In this document: piece after piece, positions 35,493 through 43,343 of the stretch | How positions within the stretch are numbered: position 1 is the stretch's first letter | How the letters are laid out: each line of letters starts with the position of its first letter | Assembly: GCF_000622405.1 (NCBI RefSeq) | Contig: NZ_JASF01000005.1 | Location: 496,001-560,000, forward strand | From: Sulfitobacter donghicola DSW-25 = KCTC 12864 = JCM 14565 | Lineage (GTDB): Bacteria > Pseudomonadota > Alphaproteobacteria > Rhodobacterales > Rhodobacteraceae | Reading direction: 5' to 3' | DNA: 64,000 nucleotides | Program-made: the position numbers and the translations under genes | The notes under the pieces: generated by a model | The model's database searches: none | The model's input: the letters and a program-made list of their open reading frames with translations, nothing else | What the model was told of the DNA's origin: nothing

Positions 35493-37733
35493 TTAGACAA
35501 AGTCGACTGTATTGTAGAATGGCATCTCTCTCAGGCGGGTGCCAGTCGCTGCAAAAATGGCATTAGCCAAAGCGGCAGCGGCGGGGGGGACAGGGGGTTC
35601 ACCAATCCCGCGCACAGCTGGGTTGTTTTCCAATCCGCGCACTTTGATGATGGGACATTGATGCATCCGCATACCTTCTGCCACGTGAAAATTATCCTGC
35701 TCAGCCATACCGTCCGAATAGGTGATTTCAGAGTTGATAGCATGGCCAAGCCCCCAGATGACACCGCCCATCACGACATTTTCAAAGGTTACAGGATCAA
35801 CCACTCGGCCAACCTCGGCAGCGACCCAAACGCGATCGATCCTGATGCCGTCCTCGGTATCCGTCACCTCGACCACTTCGGCCGTTGGCACCCCAAAGGA
35901 CGTGACCAAAGCAACGCCGCGCCCCTGCTTGGGCCCAAGGGTTTCGCCCCAGTTAGACATCTCGGCAACCGCTTCCAGCACTGCGCGCGCATCTGGATCG
36001 TTGACCAGACGCAAACGCTCTTCCATCTGGTCCGCTCCGGCGGCATGGATCACCTCGTCCACAAAGCTTTCTGCAAAAAAGCCAGCTGTTGACGCCCCAA
36101 CCGACCGCCAAGACGATGTCGGCGCGAGTTCTGGCACCGCATAGGCGCGCACACGCAGGTTTGGCACGGCGTAGCGCATGTTCCACGCCCCTGCCGCGAT
36201 TTGCGTATCTGGTCCAGGTAACGCCACGCCAAGGCGCTTTGACTGGGACCGCGCCGCGGAGACTGTTGCGATATCCAGATCAAGAGCGGTCACCTTACCG
36301 TCAGCATGAGCGCCGCGCCCCCTAGCCATGCCAATCTGGCGGGCGTAATCCTGCACAAAATCCTCTTCGCGGCGATAGGTTAGCTTAACCGGTATCCCTC
36401 GCATTTCTGCGGCAATATCTACGGCCACGTCGATATTATCGAACTCCAGCCGGTGACCAAAGCTGCCGCCAGCATATTGGTTGTGCAGCGTGATCTGCTC
36501 TACCTCGAGCCCCAGTTTTGCGGCAGCGCGTTCCAGAACATAGCGCGGCACCTGATGCGCCGCCCAAATTTCTGCGCGGTCTTCATGGACCGTCACAACA
36601 GCATTCAGTGGCTCAAGGGGTTGGTGGGCGACATAAGGCGCGCGGTATTCGGCCTCGACGATATTGCCACTTTTCAGGGCCTTTTCAACATCACCGTCAT
36701 TGCGCCATTCTTTGTCCAAGCGATCTTCAACGAAGGACGCTTCGACCTCGGCCCAATGTTCATCCTGTTCAGCAGGGTAAGGTGCTGCCTCCCATTCGAT
36801 CTCGATCTCTTCCAAGGCACGAAAGGCGCGCCATGTGTTGTCTGCGATCACGGCAACGCCGTAAGGCAGCGGGATAATTTTGGAAACGCCGCGCATCCCT
36901 TCGGCTGCGCTGGCATCAAAATCTGCCATCAACGCCCCTTTGCGCGGGTTCATCCGAACCGAGGCATGCACCATGCCGTCAAATTGCAGATCGATACCGT
37001 ACGTCTGGGTTCCCGTAGATTTTGCCGCGATATCCAAACGCTGAACGGGCTTTCCGATGATCCGCCATTCAGACGGATCCCGTAGGGTGACATTCTCTAC
37101 GGGCTCAACTTGGGCCGCCTGTGCCGCCAGCTCTGTATAGGCTAGGCGCGTGCCATCGGGCAAAACAACGGCCCCCGCAGCGGTCGAGAGTTCTTCGACC
37201 GTCAAACCTGTTTCTTTGGCGGCGGCCAGCTTTAGCGTTTCGCGTGCCACAGCGCCCGCTTGGCGCAGTTTGTCAAAGCTATCGGGGACCGAGGTCGATC
37301 CACCCGTGACCTGCGCGCCCAACAACTTCATCACTGCGCCCATTGTGGTGCGCATCGCTTCGGCGCCGAAACTGTCATCGTTCGAACGGAAAGGCACGGC
37401 CTCAGCCGCAAGCGCTGTGTTGTAATATGCGGCGGCAGGTTGACCAGCAGTGGTTGAGACCTGATCCATGTCAACGTCCAGCTCTTCAGCGATCAGCATC
37501 GCCTGCATGGCGCGCGCGCCCTGCCCCAAATCCGTATGCGGCGTGACCAAGGTGATGCCATCCGCGTTGATTTTCACCCAAGGGTTAAACACCGCATCCC
37601 CCTCTGCCGCATCAGCCGTCAGAGGGTTTTGCGGATCGCGTTTCACCATATAGGCGCCAAAGGCAACACCGCCGAGGATCGCGGCCGATCCGATCAGAAA
37701 TGAACGGCGCGCAATTGTTTTGATACGACCCAT
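35493..37733 (-). CDS. Molybdopterin-binding subunit, isoquinoline 1-oxidoreductase (IorB) type
   Basis: 746 residues. A twin-arginine signal (ARRSFLIGSAA, Arg9-Arg10) directs export of the cofactor-loaded complex. The xanthine-dehydrogenase-family molybdenum domain follows, with DLGQGARAMQAMLIAEELDV, HRLEFDNIDVAVDIA and the C-terminal GIGEPPVPPAAAALANAI containing the conserved GEP Glu expected at the Mo site. IorB-type enzymes hydroxylate N-heterocycles or oxidise aldehydes, so substrate is uncertain. It is encoded 3 bp after its iron-sulfur subunit and just before a diheme cytochrome c. Confidence 0.88.
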   Translation of the reverse strand: MGRIKTIARRSFLIGSAAILGGVAFGAYMVKRDPQNPLTADAAEGDAVFNPWVKINADGITLVTPHTDLGQGARAMQAMLIAEELDVDMDQVSTTAGQPAAAYYNTALAAEAVPFRSNDDSFGAEAMRTTMGAVMKLLGAQVTGGSTSVPDSFDKLRQAGAVARETLKLAAAKETGLTVEELSTAAGAVVLPDGTRLAYTELAAQAAQVEPVENVTLRDPSEWRIIGKPVQRLDIAAKSTGTQTYGIDLQFDGMVHASVRMNPRKGALMADFDASAAEGMRGVSKIIPLPYGVAVIADNTWRAFRALEEIEIEWEAAPYPAEQDEHWAEVEASFVEDRLDKEWRNDGDVEKALKSGNIVEAEYRAPYVAHQPLEPLNAVVTVHEDRAEIWAAHQVPRYVLERAAAKLGLEVEQITLHNQYAGGSFGHRLEFDNIDVAVDIAAEMRGIPVKLTYRREEDFVQDYARQIGMARGRGAHADGKVTALDLDIATVSAARSQSKRLGVALPGPDTQIAAGAWNMRYAVPNLRVRAYAVPELAPTSSWRSVGASTAGFFAESFVDEVIHAAGADQMEERLRLVNDPDARAVLEAVAEMSNWGETLGPKQGRGVALVTSFGVPTAEVVEVTDTEDGIRIDRVWVAAEVGRVVDPVTFENVVMGGVIWGLGHAINSEITYSDGMAEQDNFHVAEGMRMHQCPIIKVRGLENNPAVRGIGEPPVPPAAAALANAIFAATGTRLREMPFYNTVDFV

Positions 37734-37736
37734 GGC

Positions 37737-38195
37737 TCAGCCCTCCTGCAATTTTGTTGCTGCGGATTTTACGGCTGCACGAATGCGCGGATAAGTCCCG
37801 CATCGGCACAGGTTTCCGCTCATCGCTTCGTCGATTTGATCGTCTGTAGGTTCGGCATTCAAATCCAGAAAACTGGCCGCCTGCATGATCTGGCCCGACT
37901 GGCAGTAACCGCATTGCGCCACCTGATGCTCAACCCAAGCCTCTTGGACGGCATGCAAGGTCTCTGGTGTGCCCAAGCCCTCGATCGTCGTGACCTCACC
38001 ATCAACATCGGCTGCGAAGGTTTGGCAGGATCGCACGGCCACCCCATCGATATGCACGGTACAAGCACCACAGGCCGCAATGCCACAACCGTATTTAACA
38101 CCGGTGATCCCCAGCTCATCCCGCAGGACCCACAAAAGCGGCATATCTTCTTCCACATCAACTTGATGGGATTTTCCGTTTACCTTCAGTTCCAT
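37737..38195 (-). CDS. [2Fe-2S] subunit, isoquinoline 1-oxidoreductase (IorA) type
   Basis: 152 residues from the ATG at 38195 (GAAAGAGG upstream); the frame is open to 38312 but the extra part is not family-like. It has a plant-type [2Fe-2S] cluster, [15 protein letters not shown] with a following SCQ, and a second cluster in an alpha-helical domain, CGYCQSGQ and CRCGTYPRI. It passes electrons from the molybdenum subunit. It lacks its own export signal, so it should travel with the Tat-tagged large subunit. First gene of the operon, divergent from the TetR gene. Confidence 0.92.
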   Translation of the reverse strand: MELKVNGKSHQVDVEEDMPLLWVLRDELGITGVKYGCGIAACGACTVHIDGVAVRSCQTFAADVDGEVTTIEGLGTPETLHAVQEAWVEHQVAQCGYCQSGQIMQAASFLDLNAEPTDDQIDEAMSGNLCRCGTYPRIRAAVKSAATKLQEG

Positions 38196-38357
38196 TCCAA
38201 ACCTCTTTCGATCTTCAGCGCGTCTTCCACGCGCATGAAAGCTTCTGTGTCCTGCCCGTTGCGAAAGTGACATATTCCTGTTCTGCATGGCATCTGGTGC
38301 ATTCAGCACCAATCCCTATGGATGCAAAAACAGAGCCGCACATGCCGCCCCAAAAAA

Positions 38358-38371
38358 TCAACAAGCGTTGA
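38358..38371. promoter_or_regulatory. TetR operator-like palindrome, site 1
   Basis: TCAAC-AAGC-GTTGA, with the same half-sites and spacer length as site 2, its centre 44 bp away (about four helical turns). It lies between iorA-like and tetR genes and probably binds the TetR protein. Confidence 0.6.
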
Positions 38372-38399
38372 CTTTATTAGATAGCTCAAATTTTCGCCC

Positions 38400-38417
38400 T
38401 GTCAACACGCGTTGACA
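38400..38417. promoter_or_regulatory. TetR operator-like palindrome, site 2
   Basis: TGTCAACACGCGTTGACA: arms TGTCAAC/GTTGACA are perfect over 7 bp with a 4-bp centre. It lies 28 bp before the tetR start, well placed for autorepression. Confidence 0.65.
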
Positions 38418-38445
38418 TTTTTTCCAAGCAGAGTAAAAACAACCC

Positions 38446-38982
38446 ATGAACAAGGCCCTGATTACCCGAGAAAATCTATTAACCCACGCGCGCACTCTCT
38501 TGTGGAAACACGGGTATTCCAACGTATCCCTGCGCCAGATTGCGGCAGCGGCGGGCGTTGATGTGGCGCTGATCTCTCGGTATTTCGGGAACAAACGCGG
38601 ATTGTTCGAAGCAACAATCGAAGGTGCTTTTGACCTGCCTGACGTTTCATCTCGCGAAGCGCTGGTAGAGTTGACTGTTGAGCTATTTGTAAACCACCCG
38701 CGTGATGGGCAAGCGGTTTCGGTTCTGAACCTCATGCTGATGAATGCCCAAGACGAAGAGGTCGGAGGGCTGGTGCGTGAAAAACAACAGGAAGTCATGC
38801 AGTCTGCGGTGGAAAAAGCAATTGGCGATCGCACTCAGGCAGCCCTGTTCATGGCAGTTATTCTCGGCATTAGCGTTGTTGAGAAAACCCTGCACCTTGC
38901 GGCCATCGGGCAATACGATACCCCCGAATACGAAGCCCAGTTGCGGCATATGCTAAACGCGGCCCTCAGTTACCAGCTGTGA
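38446..38982 (+). CDS. TetR-family transcriptional regulator
   Basis: 178 residues. The N-terminal TetR helix-turn-helix is clear (ENLLTHARTLLWKHGYSNVSLRQIA...DVALISRYFGNKRGLFEA, residues about 9-55). A variable ligand-binding helical domain follows. It is transcribed divergently from the IorA/IorB/cytochrome genes, with two matching palindromes in the intergenic region. The natural reading is that it represses both itself and that operon until an aromatic or aldehyde inducer appears. Its 3' end faces frmA, with a terminator between them. Confidence 0.9.
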   Translation: MNKALITRENLLTHARTLLWKHGYSNVSLRQIAAAAGVDVALISRYFGNKRGLFEATIEGAFDLPDVSSREALVELTVELFVNHPRDGQAVSVLNLMLMNAQDEEVGGLVREKQQEVMQSAVEKAIGDRTQAALFMAVILGISVVEKTLHLAAIGQYDTPEYEAQLRHMLNAALSYQL

Positions 38983-39004
38983 TCATTGGCCCCAGAACGA
39001 AAAA

Positions 39005-39029
39005 GGCGGCGCAGTATGCCTGCCCCGCC
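39005..39029 (-). terminator. Intrinsic terminator of frmA
   Basis: A stem of GGCGG/CCGCC, one mismatch, then GCAG/CTGC with a 5-base loop. On the minus strand it is followed by TTTTT, about 25 bp after the frmA stop. It may also act on tetR from the other strand, where the T run is shorter. Confidence 0.75.
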
Positions 39030-39053
39030 CTTTCACATGATTTTTTCGCTGGC

Positions 39054-40169
39054 TTAGAATTCAACAACCGCGCGGATGGATTTACCTTGATGCATCAGGT
39101 CAAACCCTTCGTTGATCTGATCCAAGGTCAGCTTATGCGTGATCATCGGGTCGATTTCGATTTTGCCGTTCATGTACCAATCAACGATTTTCGGTACATC
39201 TGTACGGCCTTTTGCGCCGCCAAAGGCCGTACCACGCCACACGCGCCCCGTAACCAATTGGAACGGACGGGTTGAAATCTCGGCGCCGGCGGGGGCGACA
39301 CCGATGATGATGCTTTCGCCCCAACCTTTATGTGCCGCCTCTAGCGCGTCACGCATCACTTTGGTGTTGCCCGTAGCGTCGAAAGTATAGTCCGCGCCAC
39401 CACCGGTGAGTTCAACCAGATGCGCAACCAGATCCCCATCGACCTTGGAGGGGTTCACAAAATCGGTCATGCCAAAATAGGTGCCCGTTTCTTCCTTGTC
39501 GTCATTCAGATCGACGCCGACGATCTGATCTGCACCAGCCATCCGCAGACCCTGAATAACGTTCAGGCCGATGCCGCCAAGGCCAAACACAACGCAACGC
39601 GCGCCGATTTCAACTTTGGCGGTGTTGATCACCGCGCCGATCCCCGTGGTCACACCGCATCCGATATAGCAAATCTTATCAAATGGCGCGTCTTTGCGCA
39701 CTTTGGCCAAAGCGATTTCAGGAACAACCGTGTGGTTGGCAAAGGTAGAGCAGCCCATGTAGTGGTGGATCGGCGTACCATCCAGCATCGAAAAGCGTGT
39801 CGTGCCATCGGGAAGTTGCCCCCGCCCCTGCGTTACACGGATCGCCTGACACAGGTTGGTTTTGCCAGACAAGCAGTATTCGCATTCACGACACTCAGGC
39901 GTATACAGCGGGATCACATGGTCGCCGGGCTCAAGCGTTGTGACGCCTTCGCCGACTTCCAAAACAACACCCGCACCTTCATGCCCTAGGATTGCTGGAA
40001 AAATACCCTCTGGATCATCACCCGAACGGGTAAATTCATCCGTATGGCAAAGCCCTGTCGCCTTAATCTCGACAAGGACCTCACCCCGCTTGGGGCCTTC
40101 CAGATTAACCTCCATGATTTCAAGAGGTTTTCCGGCTTCTACGGCAACAGCTGCACGTGTCTTCATCAT
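39054..40169 (-). CDS. frmA: S-(hydroxymethyl)glutathione dehydrogenase/class III alcohol dehydrogenase
   Basis: 371 residues. A zinc-dependent medium-chain dehydrogenase that oxidises S-hydroxymethylglutathione with NAD+, the main step of glutathione-linked formaldehyde detoxification (also GSNO reduction). Catalytic zinc: GLCHTDEF and GHEGAG. Structural zinc: [15 protein letters not shown]. The NAD fold is at [19 protein letters not shown] lies 8 bases before the first ATG; a second ATG follows directly. It lies 52 bp after an epimerase-like gene on the same strand. No S-formylglutathione hydrolase gene is adjacent. Confidence 0.95.
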   Translation of the reverse strand: MMKTRAAVAVEAGKPLEIMEVNLEGPKRGEVLVEIKATGLCHTDEFTRSGDDPEGIFPAILGHEGAGVVLEVGEGVTTLEPGDHVIPLYTPECRECEYCLSGKTNLCQAIRVTQGRGQLPDGTTRFSMLDGTPIHHYMGCSTFANHTVVPEIALAKVRKDAPFDKICYIGCGVTTGIGAVINTAKVEIGARCVVFGLGGIGLNVIQGLRMAGADQIVGVDLNDDKEETGTYFGMTDFVNPSKVDGDLVAHLVELTGGGADYTFDATGNTKVMRDALEAAHKGWGESIIIGVAPAGAEISTRPFQLVTGRVWRGTAFGGAKGRTDVPKIVDWYMNGKIEIDPMITHKLTLDQINEGFDLMHQGKSIRAVVEF

Positions 40170-40221
40170 GGTGTTTTCTCCTAAATATTACGAGCAGCAG
40201 GAACCATTTATGTTGCCGATG

Positions 40222-41190
40222 TCAAGCGCTCCGCATGCGTCTTTCTGGGTCAAAACCAAAATCGCTTTTACCATGAGCAAGCGCATCATCCATCGCGACC
40301 AAAAGAGAGGTTGGTTCAAAATCCGGCAGAACCTTTCGCAGCGGTTCACCGTCGATCCGATGCGGCGTGTCCCACAGGTAACGCATCTCACAGACTTCGC
40401 GCAACAAGGGGCTGACCAATGCCAAGGCTCTCAAAATCGGCCAAGGAAGGTATTTCAGCTTCAGCTGGCGCCCTGAAGCTTTTGCGACCGCTGCCATTAG
40501 CTGTTCGCCTGTCAGGCTGTACCCTTCAAAACCATAGCTGGAAAACCTCGGGAACTGGCTGCGGATAGCTGCAAGCCCCGCCATGGCCCGCGCCATATCT
40601 GGCAAATATGCCCAAGCATGCACCACATCCATTTTCCCGGGATAGGTGAAGATGCCTTTGTGAACTTTGTTCGTGATATGGCTGTCAAACCAGTTTCCGG
40701 TCTGCCTGCGTTCAATATAATCACCGCCCCGTAAAATTATTGTCTGCAGTCCCTTCTCCGCCGCTTTGGCGAATGCCTGTTCCATCGCAACGCGTATGAC
40801 GCCTTTTCTGGTCGAGGGGCATGGGGCGGCATCTTCGCGCAAAACTTCGTTTGTGTCTTTTCCAAAAGAATAAACATTCCCGGGGATCATGACAGTTGCG
40901 CCACTGGCCAACCCAGCCGTAATGACATTCGCAGTATGGACCGGCATGATCTCTGCCCATTTGGGATAGGGAGGGTGAACGGCGTGAACAATGACATCCA
41001 CCCCCATGGCCGCCTCAACAACTTGGCGCGCCACCGCCACATCGCACGCCACATAAGAAAGCCCTTGGGCTTTTTGCCCCTCACCATTTCGGGTGGCCGC
41101 ACGCACGTTCCAACCCTCGTTTAAAAAGGCTTGAACCGCCGCCCTGCCAAAACGCCCGTTTGCCCCAAGAACAAGTACCGTTTTCGTCAT
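40222..41190 (-). CDS. NAD(P)-dependent epimerase/dehydratase-like (extended SDR) protein
   Basis: 322 residues. The N-terminal nucleotide-binding motif VLVLGANGRFGRAAVQAFL is of the atypical GxxGxxG kind. GNVYSFGKD carries a Tyr followed by a distant Lys (TRKG) that may form the catalytic pair. Proteins like this are often NmrA/epimerase-like reductases of unknown substrate. It is transcribed divergently from a LysR regulator with a 92-bp gap, the classic arrangement for a LysR target. Confidence 0.75.
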   Translation of the reverse strand: MTKTVLVLGANGRFGRAAVQAFLNEGWNVRAATRNGEGQKAQGLSYVACDVAVARQVVEAAMGVDVIVHAVHPPYPKWAEIMPVHTANVITAGLASGATVMIPGNVYSFGKDTNEVLREDAAPCPSTRKGVIRVAMEQAFAKAAEKGLQTIILRGGDYIERRQTGNWFDSHITNKVHKGIFTYPGKMDVVHAWAYLPDMARAMAGLAAIRSQFPRFSSYGFEGYSLTGEQLMAAVAKASGRQLKLKYLPWPILRALALVSPLLREVCEMRYLWDTPHRIDGEPLRKVLPDFEPTSLLVAMDDALAHGKSDFGFDPERRMRSA

Positions 41191-41239
41191 GCTTCTCTCC
41201 TAGCTTTGTTTGTTGACAATAGAAGGGTAGCAATCAATA

Positions 41240-41281
41240 TTTGAATGGATAACTGGCAAAAATCGGATCAAGTCATTCAAA
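41240..41281. promoter_or_regulatory. Inverted repeat in the LysR/epimerase divergent region
   Basis: TTTGAATG (41240-41247) and CATTCAAA (41274-41281) are perfect 8-bp inverted arms separated by 26 bp. The second arm abuts the lysR start codon, so binding there could autorepress. Confidence 0.45.
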
Positions 41282-41282
41282 A

Positions 41283-42164
41283 ATGAATACCAAAGATATC
41301 CCTTGGCATCTTCTCCAATCCTTTGCCGCAATTGGTGAAACCGGATCGCTGTCAGCTGCGGCGGTTCGGTTGGGCAGCAGCCAACCCACGCTCAGCCGCC
41401 ATCTCAATCAGTTAGAAGAGCAACTGGGAACACGGCTGTTTTTCAGAACACCCTCTGGCCTGACGTTAACCCCTGAAGGGGCATCGGTGCGCCGCTATGC
41501 CGATGAGATGGCGCAATCCGCGGCGCAGCTTTCGATTTCGGCAACGGGCCCCCATGACCTGAACGGTACCGTGCGGATCACGGCCAGCCAGATCGCCGCG
41601 ACATATCTGCTGCCGCCCATGCTCACGGCCCTCCACATTGCATATCCTGGTTTGTCTTTGGAATTGGTCGCCTCGGATGAAACGGATAACCTGCTGCGCA
41701 GAGAAGCGGATCTGGCCGTGCGCATGTACCGCCCGACCCAAGATGATCTGATTTCCAAAATGGTCGCCGAACTTCCTTTGGGCATTTATGCATCCCGTGG
41801 TTATCTGGAAAAACACGGCACACCCGGAGGCCCCGAGGATTTGGAAAGGCACACGGTTATCGGGTACGACCGAAACACTTTAATCATCGACGGCATGAAG
41901 CGGGTCGGCTTGCACGTTGACCGCAGCTTTTTCAAACTGCGCTCGGACGATCAGGTCGTTTGTTGGCAAATGGTTCTTGCAGGGATGGGCATCGGGTTTG
42001 GCCAGCAATGCATGGCAGCAGACAACCCTGACCTTGTTCAGCTCTGGCCCGAAATTCCTATCGGCCATTTACCTGTCTGGCTAACAGCGCACCAAGAACT
42101 CAGGATGAGCCCACGGGTCAGGGCGTGTTTTGACCACCTCGCACAGAGCTTTAGCCAGATTTAG
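41283..42164 (+). CDS. LysR-family transcriptional regulator
   Basis: 293 residues. The N-terminal winged helix-turn-helix (WHLLQSFAAIGETGSLSAAAVRLGSSQPTLSRHLNQLE) is followed by the periplasmic-binding-protein-like effector domain from about residue 90. It is divergent from the epimerase-like gene, its probable target. The 3' end overlaps the convergent mrpG gene by 14 bp, so the two coding regions share DNA in opposite strands. Confidence 0.92.
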   Translation: MNTKDIPWHLLQSFAAIGETGSLSAAAVRLGSSQPTLSRHLNQLEEQLGTRLFFRTPSGLTLTPEGASVRRYADEMAQSAAQLSISATGPHDLNGTVRITASQIAATYLLPPMLTALHIAYPGLSLELVASDETDNLLRREADLAVRMYRPTQDDLISKMVAELPLGIYASRGYLEKHGTPGGPEDLERHTVIGYDRNTLIIDGMKRVGLHVDRSFFKLRSDDQVVCWQMVLAGMGIGFGQQCMAADNPDLVQLWPEIPIGHLPVWLTAHQELRMSPRVRACFDHLAQSFSQI

Positions 42165-42561
42165 CCTGCTCTGCCGCCGCTGTCGGCTCTTTGATGGCCT
42201 GATCCTCTGGCGCGACATCTAGGGTGGCCCATTGCTCGTCACCGGGTAATTCTGGTGGCTTTTCACAGGACCCTTTATGGATATTCACCTTGGCGATGAA
42301 ATTCGCTGAAATCGGCGCAGTTACAAACAAAAACGCCATGATCAAAAGCTCATGCATTGCGCCTTCGCCAAAAACACCGTTGTAGATGATCGAGGCAAGC
42401 AGCAAGGCACCAATCCCCACGGTTCCGACTTTTGTCGGGGGGTGCAGCCGCGTCATGCTGTTGTTAAATTTGAGCAGGCCAATCGCGCCGGTCAGGGTAA
42501 AGATGGACCCGATCACCAGACAGGCCGTAACCGCATAAAGTGCAATAACTTCGATGTTCAT
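42151..42561 (-). CDS. mrpG: Mrp antiporter subunit G
   Basis: 136 residues from the ATG at 42561 that overlaps the mrpF stop (ATGA); the longer frame upstream is a shadow. Three transmembrane helices with the MnhG motif GLLKFNNSMTRLHPPTKVGTVG. A hydrophilic C-terminal tail of about 45 residues is longer than in the shortest MrpG proteins. It is the last subunit of the multi-subunit Na+(K+)/H+ antiporter. Its end overlaps the lysR gene. Confidence 0.92.
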   Translation of the reverse strand: MNIEVIALYAVTACLVIGSIFTLTGAIGLLKFNNSMTRLHPPTKVGTVGIGALLLASIIYNGVFGEGAMHELLIMAFLFVTAPISANFIAKVNIHKGSCEKPPELPGDEQWATLDVAPEDQAIKEPTAAAEQAKSG

Positions 42562-42845
42562 TCGATGATATCCCCCCGCAAAACAAACCGCGCATAAGCA
42601 ACTGTAGATACAAACCCCAGCATCGCGATAATTAAGGACACTTCGAAATAAATCCGCGTTCCTTGGGCGAGGCCCATCAAAACAACCAGACCAATCGCGT
42701 TTACCACCATCGTGTCCAGCGCCAAAATGCGGTCTCCGGTATTTGGGCCAATAACAACCCGCACCATCGCCATCATTTGGCAAAGACCAACCACGGCAAA
42801 GGCTGCGGCGATTGCATAATTCATCAATTCCGTAGCAAAGGTCAT
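42558..42845 (-). CDS. mrpF: Mrp antiporter subunit F
   Basis: 95 residues, three transmembrane helices, with the MrpF pattern MVRVVIGPNTGDRILALDTMVVNAIGL. The start overlaps the mrpE stop (ATGA) and the stop overlaps the mrpG start. A small membrane subunit needed for complex assembly. Confidence 0.93.
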   Translation of the reverse strand: MTFATELMNYAIAAAFAVVGLCQMMAMVRVVIGPNTGDRILALDTMVVNAIGLVVLMGLAQGTRIYFEVSLIIAMLGFVSTVAYARFVLRGDIIE

Positions 42846-43342
42846 ACGAATATCTCCTTTAGGCGCGCTTCATAGCGGGATTTGATGCCGTCACGTTCGG
42901 CATCTGGATCGTCGGTGTGCAGCACGTGAACCAGCAGATAGTGGCCGCTTTCTGACAGGTCGGCAGAAACCGTGCCCGGTGTCAGGGTAATTGTCCCCGC
43001 CAGCAAGGTGATCGCCTCGGGTTGGCGCAGCTCTAGCGGGATGATGATCCAAGCGGGCTTTAATTTCGAATTCGGAACCGTCAGGACAATCCAAGCAACC
43101 TGCACATTGGCAACCATGATGTCCCAGATCACCATCAAGGCATAAGGGATCATTTTCGACAGCTTAAATCCGGCAGGTCGTTCGGGCCAAAATGCCGCCG
43201 TCGCGCGTGGAATAACAACGCCCAAGATGACCCCAAACACAAACATCCCTGCCGAGAATTTATTCTGAAGCAGAATCCAGACAATCGCGAGGATCAGTGT
43301 CAGCAGCGGGTGGGGGAAGAGCCATGCAAAGAAACGTTTCAT
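42842..43342 (-). CDS. mrpE: Mrp antiporter subunit E
   Basis: 166 residues from the ATG at 43342, 1 bp after the mrpD stop; the frame extends to 43402 but lies within mrpD. Two N-terminal hydrophobic segments, then a cytoplasmic domain with TLTPGTVSADLSE and LLVHVLHTDD, typical of MrpE. It belongs to the small-subunit half of the Mrp complex. Confidence 0.92.
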   Translation of the reverse strand: MKRFFAWLFPHPLLTLILAIVWILLQNKFSAGMFVFGVILGVVIPRATAAFWPERPAGFKLSKMIPYALMVIWDIMVANVQVAWIVLTVPNSKLKPAWIIIPLELRQPEAITLLAGTITLTPGTVSADLSESGHYLLVHVLHTDDPDAERDGIKSRYEARLKEIFV

Positions 43343-43343
43343 C

